Assembly: GCF_030811555.1 (NCBI RefSeq)
Contig: NZ_JAUSQZ010000001.1
Coordinates: 2,849,241-2,913,240, forward strand
Reading direction: 5' to 3'
DNA length: 64,000 bases
DNA from: Kineosporia succinea
Lineage (GTDB): Bacteria > Actinomycetota > Actinomycetes > Actinomycetales > Kineosporiaceae
The first letter of the stretch is position 1. Each line of letters starts with the position of its first letter. The translations under genes were made by a program, and so were the position numbers. Below the pieces are notes generated by a model. It was not told the origin of the DNA. It searched no databases and was given only the letters and a program-made list of their open reading frames with translations. This document shows positions 17,795-25,478 of this stretch, in pieces.

Positions 17795-18484
17795 ATGCAG
17801 ATCGCCAACGTGGACGTGGCCGCCGCCGCGCGGCTGCTCGCCGAGGAGTCCCGCTCGGCGATGCTGACCCTGCTGCTCGACGGCCGGGCCCATCCGGCCG
17901 GAGTGCTCGCCCAGGTCGCGGGCATCGGCCGGCCCGCCGCCAGCGCACACCTGAAGCAGCTGGTCGAGGCCGGGTACCTCGAGGTCGTGGCGCAGGGGCG
18001 GCACCGCTACTACCGGATCTCGCGGCCCGAGGTCGCCACCGCGCTGGAGTCGCTGGCCGCCATCGCCCCGCCCCGGCCGGTGCGCAGCCTGCGCCAGAGC
18101 AGCACCGCACGTCGGCTGGCCGCCGCCCGCACCTGTTACGACCATCTGGCGGGCCGGGCCGGGGTCCTGCTGCGCGATGCCCTCGTCGACCACGGGCAAG
18201 TGGCAGAGGGTGTCGTGACGGCGCTGGGTGCAAAGGATTTCGGTGAGCTCGGAATCGACGTCCCCACTCTGGCGAGAGCACGTCGTCCTCTGGTGAAAGA
18301 CTGCCTCGACTGGACCGAACGCCGGCCCCATCTCGCCGGAGCCCTCCCGGCCGCACTGCTTCTCGCGTTCACCGGCCGCGACTGGATGACCCGCCAGGCC
18401 GGGCGCCAGGTCGAGATCGATCCGGCCGGATGGCGCCAACTGGGCGACTGGCTGGGCTGTTCCGGCGGATGCCACAGCCGCTGA
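17795..18484 (+). CDS. ArsR-family HTH transcriptional regulator
   Basis: 229 residues. The N-terminal winged helix (about 10-90) has RSAMLTLLLDGRAHPAGVLAQVAGIGRPAASAHLKQLVEAGYLEVVAQGRHRYYRIS, a clear ArsR-type domain. The long C-terminal region with ARTCYDHLAGRAGVLLRDAL and a terminal CSGGC is typical of a large actinobacterial subgroup whose ligand is unknown. TAGCGT lies 7 nt before the ATG, so the transcript is probably leaderless. Confidence 0.88.
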   Translation: MQIANVDVAAAARLLAEESRSAMLTLLLDGRAHPAGVLAQVAGIGRPAASAHLKQLVEAGYLEVVAQGRHRYYRISRPEVATALESLAAIAPPRPVRSLRQSSTARRLAAARTCYDHLAGRAGVLLRDALVDHGQVAEGVVTALGAKDFGELGIDVPTLARARRPLVKDCLDWTERRPHLAGALPAALLLAFTGRDWMTRQAGRQVEIDPAGWRQLGDWLGCSGGCHSR

Positions 18485-18639
18485 ACGGCCGCCAGGGACC
18501 TCCCGTACTCCGCGTCGGCCAAAGGTCATTGCCGGTTCGGGCATTTCGATGCCGAGATCGCCCGGACCCTTCGCTCGGCGCGCCCGCCCGGCTAGATTGG
18601 GACTCGTCTCGATGCGGAGCGCGTGAAGGGCGGACACCG

Positions 18640-19020
18640 GTGAGAATCAGCCAGCTGTGCGAGAAAACCGGGGTCAGCGCGCGCTCGCTGCGGTACTACG
18701 AGCAGCAGGGGCTGATCGAGGCCGGGCGCCGGCCCAACGGTTACCGCGACTACGACGACGACGCGGTGGTGACCGTGCTGATGATCCGCTCCCTTCTCGA
18801 ACGTGGTTGCCCCACCGAACTGATCCGCAGTCTCCTGCCCGGTCCCACCGGTGGTGGCTGCCCCGACGACCAGGCCGTGGGGCAGGGAGTCATCGACTGC
18901 GTCACGAGTGTCCGTGACGAGGTGGCCGAGAAGGTCGCCCACCTGTCCCGCACACGTGACTCGCTCACCCGTTTCCTCGAGCAGCAAGACCAGTCAGTCG
19001 GTTCGCTCGTCACGCAGTAG
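18640..19020 (+). CDS. MerR-family transcriptional regulator (paralogue 1)
   Basis: 126 residues. N-terminal HTH RISQLCEKTGVSARSLRYYEQQGLI followed by GRRPNGYRDYDDDAV and a dimerisation coiled coil ending LSRTRDSLTRFLEQQ. It has no metal-binding Cys cluster like MerR or SoxR. GTG at 18640. The 3' end overlaps the convergent esterase gene by 27 nt. It is a close paralogue of the MerR protein at 19908-20255. Confidence 0.88.
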   Translation: MRISQLCEKTGVSARSLRYYEQQGLIEAGRRPNGYRDYDDDAVVTVLMIRSLLERGCPTELIRSLLPGPTGGGCPDDQAVGQGVIDCVTSVRDEVAEKVAHLSRTRDSLTRFLEQQDQSVGSLVTQ

Positions 19021-19851
19021 CCCGGCCAGCAGGTCGGCGGCCGAGCCGTCGCGGTGGGTGCGGCCGACCACCAGGGCGGGTGCGTTGCCCGGCCCGGGCA
19101 CGGTGTGGCCGCCGCCGTTCACGGTGTAGAGCGCCACGTGAAGACGCTCCGGTTGGCTGAACGACGTGCGTTCCACTGACGTCGTGGTCGATCGGGTGGG
19201 AAGTGCGGTGGTCTCGGGTGGCGTGGTGATGCCGTTGCGGGCCGCGAAGTAACGGGCCGTCTCGGGCATCGACAGCGTGCGCCCGCCGACCTTGAAAAGG
19301 GTGCGGGTGAGCCAGGACATCTCACCGCCGCGGTAGCTGACGATCGGGTCTTTCGTGCCGTGGATGAGGATCACCGGCAGCGGGACGACCGGCTCGGTCG
19401 GCGCCAGGAAGTTCTCCGGCGCGGGCAGGGTGGCCGCGATGATCATGGCTCCACCGAGCAGGCCGGGCGCCTCGTGGATCAGCCGCATCACCATCTGCCC
19501 GCCGTTGGAGTAGCCGACGGCGAAAACTTTTCGGGCCCCCAGCTTCTCGATCACGGCCCGGGTGAAGGCGACGTCGTCGACGTTCGCGGTGCGGGCCGGG
19601 AAGAAGCTCTCCTTGCGGGCGTCGTTCCAGTTGCCCCGGTATCCGTCGAGATACACCACCCGGGCGCCGTGACCGGTCAGCCGGTCGAACTGGTGGCCGG
19701 TGAACGTGCGGTGCGCCGCCCCCGACTGTCTCGAACCGTGGAAAACCAGGACGATAAGCGGCGATTGCGGCCCGACGGCCATGAAGGTCCGGGTGCGGCC
19801 GTCGATCTCGACGCTGTCGTGCGTCACAAGTTCTTGCTCTTTCGTGCTCAT
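18994..19851 (-). CDS. Alpha/beta-hydrolase esterase, polyhydroxybutyrate depolymerase (LpqC-like) family
   Basis: 285 residues. Nucleophile Ser in AVGYSNGGQM, acid Asp in HGTKDPIVS, His in GGGHTVPG. The first strand motif VLVFHGSRQSG supplies the oxyanion hole. It lacks a signal peptide, unlike secreted PHB depolymerases, so it is probably a cytoplasmic esterase or depolymerase-like enzyme. It is transcribed from a MerR-type promoter whose predicted start falls on the ATG, and it is flanked by two paralogous MerR genes. Confidence 0.85.
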   Translation of the reverse strand: MSTKEQELVTHDSVEIDGRTRTFMAVGPQSPLIVLVFHGSRQSGAAHRTFTGHQFDRLTGHGARVVYLDGYRGNWNDARKESFFPARTANVDDVAFTRAVIEKLGARKVFAVGYSNGGQMVMRLIHEAPGLLGGAMIIAATLPAPENFLAPTEPVVPLPVILIHGTKDPIVSYRGGEMSWLTRTLFKVGGRTLSMPETARYFAARNGITTPPETTALPTRSTTTSVERTSFSQPERLHVALYTVNGGGHTVPGPGNAPALVVGRTHRDGSAADLLAGLLRDERTD

Positions 19852-19857
19852 ACGGCG

Positions 19858-19888
19858 ACGCTAAACGTTGACATCGTGTCAAGGTCAA
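19858..19888 (-). promoter_or_regulatory. MerR-type promoter with 19-bp spacer and central dyad
   Basis: On the minus strand TTGACC (19888-19883) and TAGCGT (19863-19858) are separated by 19 bp, the stretched spacing that MerR activators correct. The spacer holds the perfect dyad TTGACA-CGA-TGTCAA (19882-19868). The predicted start site, 7 nt past the -10, is the A of the esterase ATG. Confidence 0.75.
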
Positions 19889-19907
19889 GCAAGCCGGGAG
19901 CGCCGCG

Positions 19908-20255
19908 GTGAAGATCAGTGAACTGGCCACGAAGACCGGTGTGAGTGCCCGGTCGCTGAGGTACTACGAGCAGCAGGGGCTGATCACGGCGCAGCGGCGG
20001 GCCAACGGCTACCGCGAGTACGACGACGAGGCCGTGGCCACGGTACTCACCATCCGCTCGCTGCTCGACCTGGGCTTTCCGAGCGACCTGATCCGCACCG
20101 TGATGCCGTGCACCAAAGGCGAGACGCAGGAAGACATCTGCGGCGGGGTGCTGCAGCGGGTCGAGGCCATCCGCGACGAGGTGGCCGAGCGGGTCGTGCA
20201 GATGCGGCGCACCCAGGAGACTCTGACCCGCTACCTCGACGAGGCCCGCGCCTGA
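19908..20255 (+). CDS. MerR-family transcriptional regulator (paralogue 2)
   Basis: 115 residues. HTH KISELATKTGVSARSLRYYEQQGLI, then RRANGYREYDDEAVATVLTIRSLLDLGFPSDLIR and a C-terminal coiled coil RVVQMRRTQETLTRYL. It starts with GTG and is divergent from the esterase, with the MerR-type operator in the 56-nt gap. It is the best candidate for the regulator binding that operator and would also control itself. A single Cys pair (CTKGETQEDIC) sits at the effector end. Confidence 0.9.
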   Translation: MKISELATKTGVSARSLRYYEQQGLITAQRRANGYREYDDEAVATVLTIRSLLDLGFPSDLIRTVMPCTKGETQEDICGGVLQRVEAIRDEVAERVVQMRRTQETLTRYLDEARA

Positions 20256-20336
20256 GGTTCTGGTCCGGGCCGCCAAAACGGAGAACCGGAGGCCGCGGCC
20301 TCCGGTTTCGTGGGGTGGTCGCCCCCTGGTGATCTG

Positions 20337-20522
20337 TCAGTCGTCATGGCGGTCCACCTTCTGCCGGGCCTCCCGGCGCCGTCCCTCGGCCCGGCGGTCA
20401 CGGCGGGAGCCGTTGGTGGCCGAGGCGATCCGGTTGAGCAGCAGGCGGTGCTGGAGTTCGTCGGGGCTGAGGGCACGGTGGGCCAGGAGCTGCCCGTCCG
20501 TCCAGGTCTTCGCGAGTTTCAT
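20337..20522 (-). CDS. Small basic hypothetical protein
   Basis: 61 residues, MKLAKTWTDGQLLAHRALS with a C-terminus rich in Arg and Lys. Codon use has strong GC3 bias like the real genes around it. No SD is seen; a TATCCA box lies 7 nt before the ATG, so a leaderless transcript is possible. No family recognised. It is 80 nt upstream of the end of the histidine kinase gene's convergent space, with no obvious partner. Confidence 0.55.
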   Translation of the reverse strand: MKLAKTWTDGQLLAHRALSPDELQHRLLLNRIASATNGSRRDRRAEGRRREARQKVDRHDD

Positions 20523-20602
20523 GAGGTACTGGATAACGCCTGGAACGTCCCGGCGTCACCTGGTTTTCCGGGGCACGGTGCGGCCCGCCGGCGACCGGAG
20601 GT

Positions 20603-22351
20603 CTAGACCGGCACCTGCCAGCACACCACGGTGCCGCTCGCCCCGCTCGACCGCGTCCTGAAGGCGCAGGTGCCCTCGTGCCGCTCGGCGCGCGTGCGCA
20701 TGGTCGTGGTGCCCGTACCGATCTTGGCGTCGGCGGAGACGCCGCTCCCGTCGTCCTCGATCTCGAGCGTGACCTGACCGTCGTCCACCCCGAGCCGCAC
20801 CTCCACGGCCGTGGCGTGGGCGTGGCGGGCCGCGTTCGAGAGGGCCTCGCGCAGCACCGCGAGCAGGTCGCTGTGCACCGACACCGGCACCAGCGTGTCG
20901 ACCGGGCCGCGGAAGGTCAGCACCGGCTCGAAACCCAGCGCGGTGGTGGCCTCCGAGACCACGCCGAGCGCCTCCGACCGCAGGCTGGCGGGCTCGTCGT
21001 CGGGCTGCTGCAGGCTGAAGATCGAGGTCCGGATGGCGTTGATCGTGGTGTCGAGGTCGTCGATCAGGCCGGAGAGCTTGCCCGTCTGGGCCGGGTTCTG
21101 GATGCTCATGCCGATGCTCTGCAGGCCCAGGCCCACCGCGAAGATCCGCTGGATCACCAGGTCGTGCAGGTCACGGGCGATGCGGTCGCGATCTTCGAGC
21201 ACGGCCAGGCGCTGCCGGTCGGAGGCCTGCCGGCTGAACTGCACGGCCAGGGCCGCGTGCCCGGCGAAGCTCTCCACCATCTGCATGTCGGCCTCGGAGT
21301 AGGGCTCCTCCTGCGGACCGCGCGCCACCGTGAGCGCACCGATCACATTGTCGCCGACCACCAGGGGCACGAGCACGGCCGGTCCGCTGTAGCACTCGGA
21401 GATGCCCGGGCCGGTCACGAAACCCTCGGCCAGGAAGGCTTTCGGCTCGGAGAGACGGGTGTCGGCCAGGTGGTAGGAGGTGCCGAGCGTGGCCTCGGTG
21501 TTGTCGCCGTAGGCCGCGCGCACGCTCAGGCCGCCGTCGTGGTCGTTGAGCAGCAGGAAGCTCGCCCCGCCCCCGGCCACGGTGGAGGCCCGCTGCACCA
21601 CCAGGCGCATGGTCTCCTCGGTCTCGGCGCCCGCCAGCAGCGACTTGGTCACGTCACCGGCCGCGGTCAGCCAGGCCTCCCGGCGCCGGGTGACGTCGAA
21701 CAGCCGGGAGTTCTCGATCGCGATGCCGGCGGCCGCGGCCAGGGCCACGATCAGCTGCTCGTCGCGCTCGGTGAAGCTTCCGCCGTCCCGCTTCTCGGTC
21801 AGGTAGAGGTTGCCGAAGACCTCACCGCGCACGCGCAGAGGGACGCCCAGAAAGCTCCCCATCGGCGGGTGGTTGGCCGGGAACCCGGACGATGCCGGGT
21901 GGTCCGAGAGCTTGTCGAGCCGAAGCGGAACCGGCAGCTCGATGAGGACTCCGAGGATGCCCTTGCCGCGCGGCGGATCACCGATCCGGGCGCGGGTGTG
22001 GGCCGGGATCCCGACGGTGATGAAGTCGGCCAGGTCGCGGCCGTCGGGCCCGAGCAGGCCGAGCGCGGCGTACTTGGCCTCGGCCAGGTCGGCCGCGAGC
22101 TCGGTGATGCGGCGCAGGGTGTCAGGAAGGCTGAGGTCGCTGGCCACCGCGATCACCGCGTCGAGCAGACGGTGCAGCTGCTTCTCGGTGTCGATGATCT
22201 CCTGGGAGCGCCCGATCAGCTCCTGCAGCAACCGCTCCAGCCCCAGCTCGGGCAGGGGTGGGGGTTGTCCGGCGCTCCAGTACCGGTGGGCCTCGATGGC
22301 TTCCCGGTTGTGGCCGTAACGTTCGATGTCGTCGTCGCTCTGGTCATTCAC
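20603..22351 (-). CDS. GAF-GAF sensor histidine kinase (DevS/DosT-like architecture)
   Basis: 582 residues. Two GAF domains (about 75-215 and 235-375) precede a HisKA_3 dimerisation domain with the H-box DRIARDLHDLVIQRIFAVGLGLQ and a HATPase_c domain (N-box LREALSNAARHAHA, G-box EIEDDGSGV). The order matches DevS/DosS and DosT, which sense O2, NO or CO through a heme in the first GAF; I cannot show heme binding here. No cognate response regulator is adjacent. Downstream partners on the same strand (FMN split-barrel protein, universal stress protein, DoxX) are typical DosR-regulon types. Confidence 0.9.
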   Translation of the reverse strand: MNDQSDDDIERYGHNREAIEAHRYWSAGQPPPLPELGLERLLQELIGRSQEIIDTEKQLHRLLDAVIAVASDLSLPDTLRRITELAADLAEAKYAALGLLGPDGRDLADFITVGIPAHTRARIGDPPRGKGILGVLIELPVPLRLDKLSDHPASSGFPANHPPMGSFLGVPLRVRGEVFGNLYLTEKRDGGSFTERDEQLIVALAAAAGIAIENSRLFDVTRRREAWLTAAGDVTKSLLAGAETEETMRLVVQRASTVAGGGASFLLLNDHDGGLSVRAAYGDNTEATLGTSYHLADTRLSEPKAFLAEGFVTGPGISECYSGPAVLVPLVVGDNVIGALTVARGPQEEPYSEADMQMVESFAGHAALAVQFSRQASDRQRLAVLEDRDRIARDLHDLVIQRIFAVGLGLQSIGMSIQNPAQTGKLSGLIDDLDTTINAIRTSIFSLQQPDDEPASLRSEALGVVSEATTALGFEPVLTFRGPVDTLVPVSVHSDLLAVLREALSNAARHAHATAVEVRLGVDDGQVTLEIEDDGSGVSADAKIGTGTTTMRTRAERHEGTCAFRTRSSGASGTVVCWQVPV

Positions 22352-22394
22352 CGCTGCTGGATCCTCACCGCCGCCGACACGTGCCCGGCTTGAA

Positions 22395-22970
22395 TCATTT
22401 CACGGTGGGCTCGAGGTATCGCCCCGTCACGCGTTCCAGCGCGACCGCGAGCATGCGGTCGTGACGCCCGGGCATCCAGGCCCGGGGGCGGTTGACCTGA
22501 CGGCCGGCCAGCGAGTCACCCTCGCGCAGCTCGAACGAGCGGCCCACCACGGTGACGCTCCAGCCCAGGTGGGTGGCCTCGTCGATCTTGTCGACGTGGA
22601 AGGCGACCACGGTGTTGCGGGCTGCGCGCTCGATCGTCGAGCCGTCGGCGAAGGGGATCAGCAGGACGTCGTCGGCGAGGGCGACGTTCACCGGGAGCAC
22701 GTCGGGCATGGCCTGGTAGGTGAAGACGAGCTGGCCGATCTGGGCGGTGCCCAGCAGTGCCAGGCACTCGGCGCGGTCGAGAACACGCACGGTCAGCTCC
22801 GGAAGCCCGTCGTCGTCACCGGACGTCGCGGGCAGCGTGACGTCGGGCTGCTGGTCGGTGCTGGGCACGAAGAGGTCTGACCTTCCGGAGTCCGGCGGAG
22901 GTGCGGATCTGGCGAGTCTGCGCTTCACGGTCAGACGTTCAACAGGGTCGAAGGTCCTGATGCCGAGCAT
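22395..22970 (-). CDS. Pyridoxamine 5'-phosphate oxidase-like FMN split-barrel protein
   Basis: 191 residues. The core LTVRVLDRAECLALLGTAQIGQLVFTYQAMPDVLPVNVALADDVLLIPFADGS followed by VVAFHVDKIDEATHLGWSVTVVG is a clear PNPOx-like/flavin-reductase split barrel (F420- or FMN-binding). About 50 extra N-terminal residues look disordered, so the real start may be a downstream GTG. It ends 43 nt before the histidine kinase start and probably shares a transcript. In mycobacteria such proteins belong to the DosR regulon. Confidence 0.83.
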   Translation of the reverse strand: MLGIRTFDPVERLTVKRRLARSAPPPDSGRSDLFVPSTDQQPDVTLPATSGDDDGLPELTVRVLDRAECLALLGTAQIGQLVFTYQAMPDVLPVNVALADDVLLIPFADGSTIERAARNTVVAFHVDKIDEATHLGWSVTVVGRSFELREGDSLAGRQVNRPRAWMPGRHDRMLAVALERVTGRYLEPTVK

Positions 22971-23031
22971 CCGGGGCCTCGCTTTCCAGGGGGTCGCTAC
23001 CGGGGGTGGTGCAGCGGGTCGATGACAAGAA

Positions 23032-23063
23032 CCGAGGCCAGGGAGGGAATCTCCTGGCCTCGG
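23032..23063 (-). terminator. Hairpin terminator after the universal stress protein gene
   Basis: CCGAGGCCAGG (23032-23042) and CCTGGCCTCGG (23053-23063) form an 11-bp perfect stem with a 10-nt loop, 20 nt past the stop of the minus-strand stress-protein gene. Confidence 0.75.
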
Positions 23064-23084
23064 GCGGGTGATGCGTTCTCGGAT

Positions 23085-23558
23085 TCAGCCGGCTTCGACG
23101 AGACCCTCCTTCCGTGAGGTGTTCTCCTCGGGGACGGTCTCCCCGTGGACGACCAGGGCGGGGCAGGAGGCGTACTCGGCGACCTTGGCGCTGACCGAGC
23201 CGAGCAGGACGCCGGCGACGCCTCCGTGACCGCGGCTCCCGACGACCACCAGAGTGGCGAAACGGGATTCGTCGATCAGGGTCTTCGCGGCGTTGCCCTC
23301 ACGGACCACCTGCTCGACGGTGACCGGCGGGCGGTCCCCGAGAGCGTCGGTGACGGTCTCGGCGAGCACGCGGGCCGCGTCGCGTTCGGGGTTCCAGTCG
23401 GCCGGGCAGGCGGCCCAGCCGTAGGTGGCGGGGAATTCCCAGGCGGTGACGGCGCGGAGGGTGTCTCCGGTGGCCGCGGCCAGCTGGGAGGCCCATCGCA
23501 GGGCCTGGCGGGACTGGATCGAGCCGTCGACCCCGACGACGATGCGGTGGGTGGTCAT
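23085..23558 (-). CDS. Universal stress protein (UspA family, single domain)
   Basis: 157 residues. N-terminal RIVVGVDGSIQSRQALRWA and the ATP-binding motif VVVGSRGHGGVAGVLLGSVSAKVAEYASCPALVV (G-2x-G-9x-G-S) place it with nucleotide-binding USPs. The ATG at 23558 has AGGGG upstream. Part of the dormancy-like cluster. Confidence 0.93.
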   Translation of the reverse strand: MTTHRIVVGVDGSIQSRQALRWASQLAAATGDTLRAVTAWEFPATYGWAACPADWNPERDAARVLAETVTDALGDRPPVTVEQVVREGNAAKTLIDESRFATLVVVGSRGHGGVAGVLLGSVSAKVAEYASCPALVVHGETVPEENTSRKEGLVEAG

Positions 23559-23642
23559 GGCCGGATCCCCTTTCTCGGTGGGTGTTCTCGTGAATTCTCG
23601 GGCCGGGTCACCCGGTAGCGACCCGGCGGATCGCCGGAGGGG

Positions 23643-24266
23643 TCAGTGCATCCACTTCTGGCTGCTGACGACCGGGAGCTTCTCCCAGACGTTGCCCAGG
23701 CCCCAGGTCTTGCCGGCGGCCACCGCGACCAGGGCGAAAAGCACCAGGGCGTAGGCGATGTGGTAGTCCATGAACGGGTTGGTGCTGCCGGTGGGCTCGC
23801 CCGCGCCGGTGGTCTGGGCCATCGGCCACTCGGCCAGCCACATCATCGCCATGATGAGCGATCCGCTGACGGCCGAGATCTTCATGGCGACACCGGCGAT
23901 GACCGCGACACCGATCGCGAACATGCCCAGGATGAAGAGCACGTCCACCACGACGTTGCCCGCCATGTTGTTGAAGAGCGAGGCGAACGGGCCCTGGTCG
24001 ATGCTGCCCAGGAAGCCCTTGGTCGGGGAATTGCCGTTGATCCAGGCCTTTTCGCTGCTGGTCGAGTACCCCAGCCCGAAGGTCTTGTCGATCGAGGCCC
24101 AGAGGAAGATGAACCCGACGAGGATCCGCAGGACCGCGAAGAGTTTCGCGGCGCCGCTGCTCAGGGTGCTGTTCTTGGCTCCGGCTGCGCCCACGGGGCC
24201 GGCGCTGCTGGTGAGGCCACTTGCCGACGACGGGCTCTCGACGGGGGCCGCGTTCTCGATCGACAT
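23643..24266 (-). CDS. DoxX-family membrane protein
   Basis: 207 residues. About 45 N-terminal residues rich in Ser, Ala and Gly precede LFAVLRILVGFIFLWASIDKTFGLGY, the DoxX opening helix, then three more TMs ending near FALVAVAAGKTWGLG. DoxX proteins are linked to membrane redox and stress complexes. The ATG at 24266 follows GAGAGGA; the much longer ORF to 24530 has poor sequence and is rejected. A direct repeat resembling DosR boxes lies about 100 nt upstream. Confidence 0.88.
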   Translation of the reverse strand: MSIENAAPVESPSSASGLTSSAGPVGAAGAKNSTLSSGAAKLFAVLRILVGFIFLWASIDKTFGLGYSTSSEKAWINGNSPTKGFLGSIDQGPFASLFNNMAGNVVVDVLFILGMFAIGVAVIAGVAMKISAVSGSLIMAMMWLAEWPMAQTTGAGEPTGSTNPFMDYHIAYALVLFALVAVAAGKTWGLGNVWEKLPVVSSQKWMH

Positions 24267-24364
24267 GACCGGTTCCTCTCTGAGGTTCTTGCGTCCTTTG
24301 CTGATGCCTTGAGTCTTCTCCGCCGGAACGGTTCCGGAACCGGCCAAAAGCACGCCGTCGGCCC

Positions 24365-24388
24365 GGCAAAGGTCCCGCCAAAGGTCCC
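24365..24388 (-). promoter_or_regulatory. Tandem DosR-like boxes upstream of the DoxX gene
   Basis: On the minus strand GGGACCTTTGGC and GGGACCTTTGCC follow one another as 12-nt direct repeats (complement of 24377-24388 and 24365-24376). GGGACYTT is the conserved half of DosR binding sites. The second half of the palindrome is poorly conserved. Confidence 0.45.
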
Positions 24389-24578
24389 TGCCTTTCTGCA
24401 AAGATTTCGCACTGATTGACACCCCTTCTGACCAGGGCATTCGTCTTTTGTGGCGGGGTGTTGCAAAGTGGCGCGCACCCAAGGGCGGCGAGGCGGTTTT
24501 CGTCGATCTTGGCGACCGCTGACAAGGCACCGCCAGGTGCCTTCACAAACGCATTTGGTGATCAGTGTGAGGTGCGCT

Positions 24579-24776
24579 GTGCTGCATAATTTCGACCTCG
24601 TCGCTCTGGCCGTGACTCTGCCCGAGCACGATCTGGTTCCCGGGGCGCTGGGAACGGTCGTCGAGGTCTACACCGACCCGAAAGAGGCGTACCACGTGGA
24701 GTTCGGGGCTTCCGACGGCGGCGTGACCCCGCTGGTCCGGCTCGGGCCCGACGAGGTGCACAAACTCGGTCGATGA
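24579..24776 (+). CDS. DUF4926-like small protein
   Basis: 65 residues. LHNFDLVALAVTLPEHDLVPGALGTVVEVY, then YHVEFGASDGG and a hydrophobic end, matches the small all-beta DUF4926 family. GTG at 24579 with GAGG 6 nt upstream; longer in-frame starts lie in the DoxX promoter region. Function unknown. Confidence 0.72.
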   Translation: MLHNFDLVALAVTLPEHDLVPGALGTVVEVYTDPKEAYHVEFGASDGGVTPLVRLGPDEVHKLGR

Positions 24777-24781
24777 GGGGT

Positions 24782-24798
24782 GGGGCCCGTCGGGCCCC
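24782..24798 (+). terminator. Short GC hairpin terminator
   Basis: GGGGCCC (24782-24788) and GGGCCCC (24792-24798) with a 3-nt loop, 6 nt past the DUF4926 stop. Confidence 0.6.
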
Positions 24799-25101
24799 TT
24801 CCCGATGCTCTCGTCAGACGTGTCGGCGAGTCGGCTGCCGGGGCCGTTGCGGCATCCCGGCCGCGGGCGGTTCGTGTGGTCTGGGTTACGCCGGGGTCGC
24901 CTTTGTGCCTGATCGTGGACGCGCCGGGGCGGCGACCCGCCGTGTCCCGATCTCCGGGTGGTTGGCATCGGTGCAGGTCAGGACGGGTTTCCCGGGGTTG
25001 CGGAGGCGGAGTCCGGAAGTCGCTTTGGAGATCGGCCCCCTCATCCCCTAAGCTTCTACATGTCCGCAACGGAGACCAGAAAAGTCCGACGCGAGTCTGA
25101 G
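24799..25101. other. Non-coding region upstream of the tRNA genes
   Basis: About 300 nt. It should contain the promoter of the tRNA cluster. No ORF with convincing codon bias is present. Confidence 0.4.
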
Positions 25102-25174
25102 GCCCCCATCGTCTAGTGGCCTAGGACGCCGCCCTTTCAAGGCGGTAGCACGGGTTCGAATCCCGTTGGGGGTA
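25102..25174 (+). tRNA. tRNA-Glu (UUC)
   Basis: 73-nt cloverleaf. Acceptor GCCCCCA pairs with TGGGGGT (with a terminal G-U), anticodon stem CCGCC/GGCGG encloses loop CTTTCAA with anticodon TTC, T-loop GGTTCGAATCC. No encoded CCA. Confidence 0.95.
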
Positions 25175-25196
25175 CGCTTCACCGCACCATCAGCAA

Positions 25197-25270
25197 GGCC
25201 CTGTAGCGCAGTTGGTTAGCGCGCCGCCCTGTCAAGGCGGAGGTCGCGGGTTCAAGTCCCGTCAGGGTCG
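25197..25270 (+). tRNA. tRNA-Asp (GUC)
   Basis: 74 nt. Acceptor GGCCCTG pairs with CAGGGTC, anticodon loop CTGTCAA gives GTC, T-arm GGGTTCAAGTCCC. It lies 22 nt after tRNA-Glu, so the three tRNAs are probably one transcript. Confidence 0.95.
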
Positions 25271-25304
25271 CTTCGCCTGAGTCAGCACGTTCGTCTCAGG
25301 TTCC

Positions 25305-25381
25305 GGCCAGGTAGCTCAGTTGGTACGAGCGTCCGACTGAAAATCGGAAGGTCGACGGTTCGACCCCGTCCCTGGCCACCA
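25305..25381 (+). tRNA. tRNA-Phe (GAA) with encoded CCA; integration site
   Basis: Acceptor GGCCAGG pairs with CCTGGCC, anticodon loop CTGAAAA gives GAA, T-loop GGTTCGACCCC; CCA is encoded at 25379-25381. Its 3' part from 25336 onward is duplicated exactly at 35102-35155. The element therefore integrated into this gene and restored it with its own copy of the 3' end. Confidence 0.96.
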
Positions 25382-25389
25382 GAACAAAA
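25336..25389. repeat. attL: 54-bp direct repeat overlapping the tRNA-Phe 3' end
   Basis: 54 nt identical to 35102-35155. It spans the anticodon loop to just past the CCA and begins ACTGAAAATCGGAAGG. It sits beside the integrase gene, as expected for attL. Confidence 0.93.
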
Positions 25390-25428
25390 GCGCCCCTGAC
25401 CTGCGGAAACGCAGGGCGGGGGCGCTTT
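25387..25428 (+). terminator. Terminator behind tRNA-Phe, supplied by the element
   Basis: AAAGCGCCCC pairs with GGGGGCGCTTT across an inner CTGCG/CGCAG stem and ends in a short T run. The host's own related hairpin is now at the far end (35154-35191). Confidence 0.75.
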
Positions 25429-25478
25429 CTGGTTTGCTCACTGGGACCGTTCCGATGGGCTAGTTGCTCACGTATTGC

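Noticed and set aside
12336-22351. Pairing of the orphan response regulator (12336) with the histidine kinase (20603)
   Set aside because: They are 8 kb apart with many unrelated genes between; nothing in the sequence links them.
22991-23625. GGGTCGCTACCGGG repeated in inverted orientation at about 22991 and 23610
   Set aside because: Single 14-nt match in GC-rich DNA; could be chance, and it does not sit at equivalent promoter positions.
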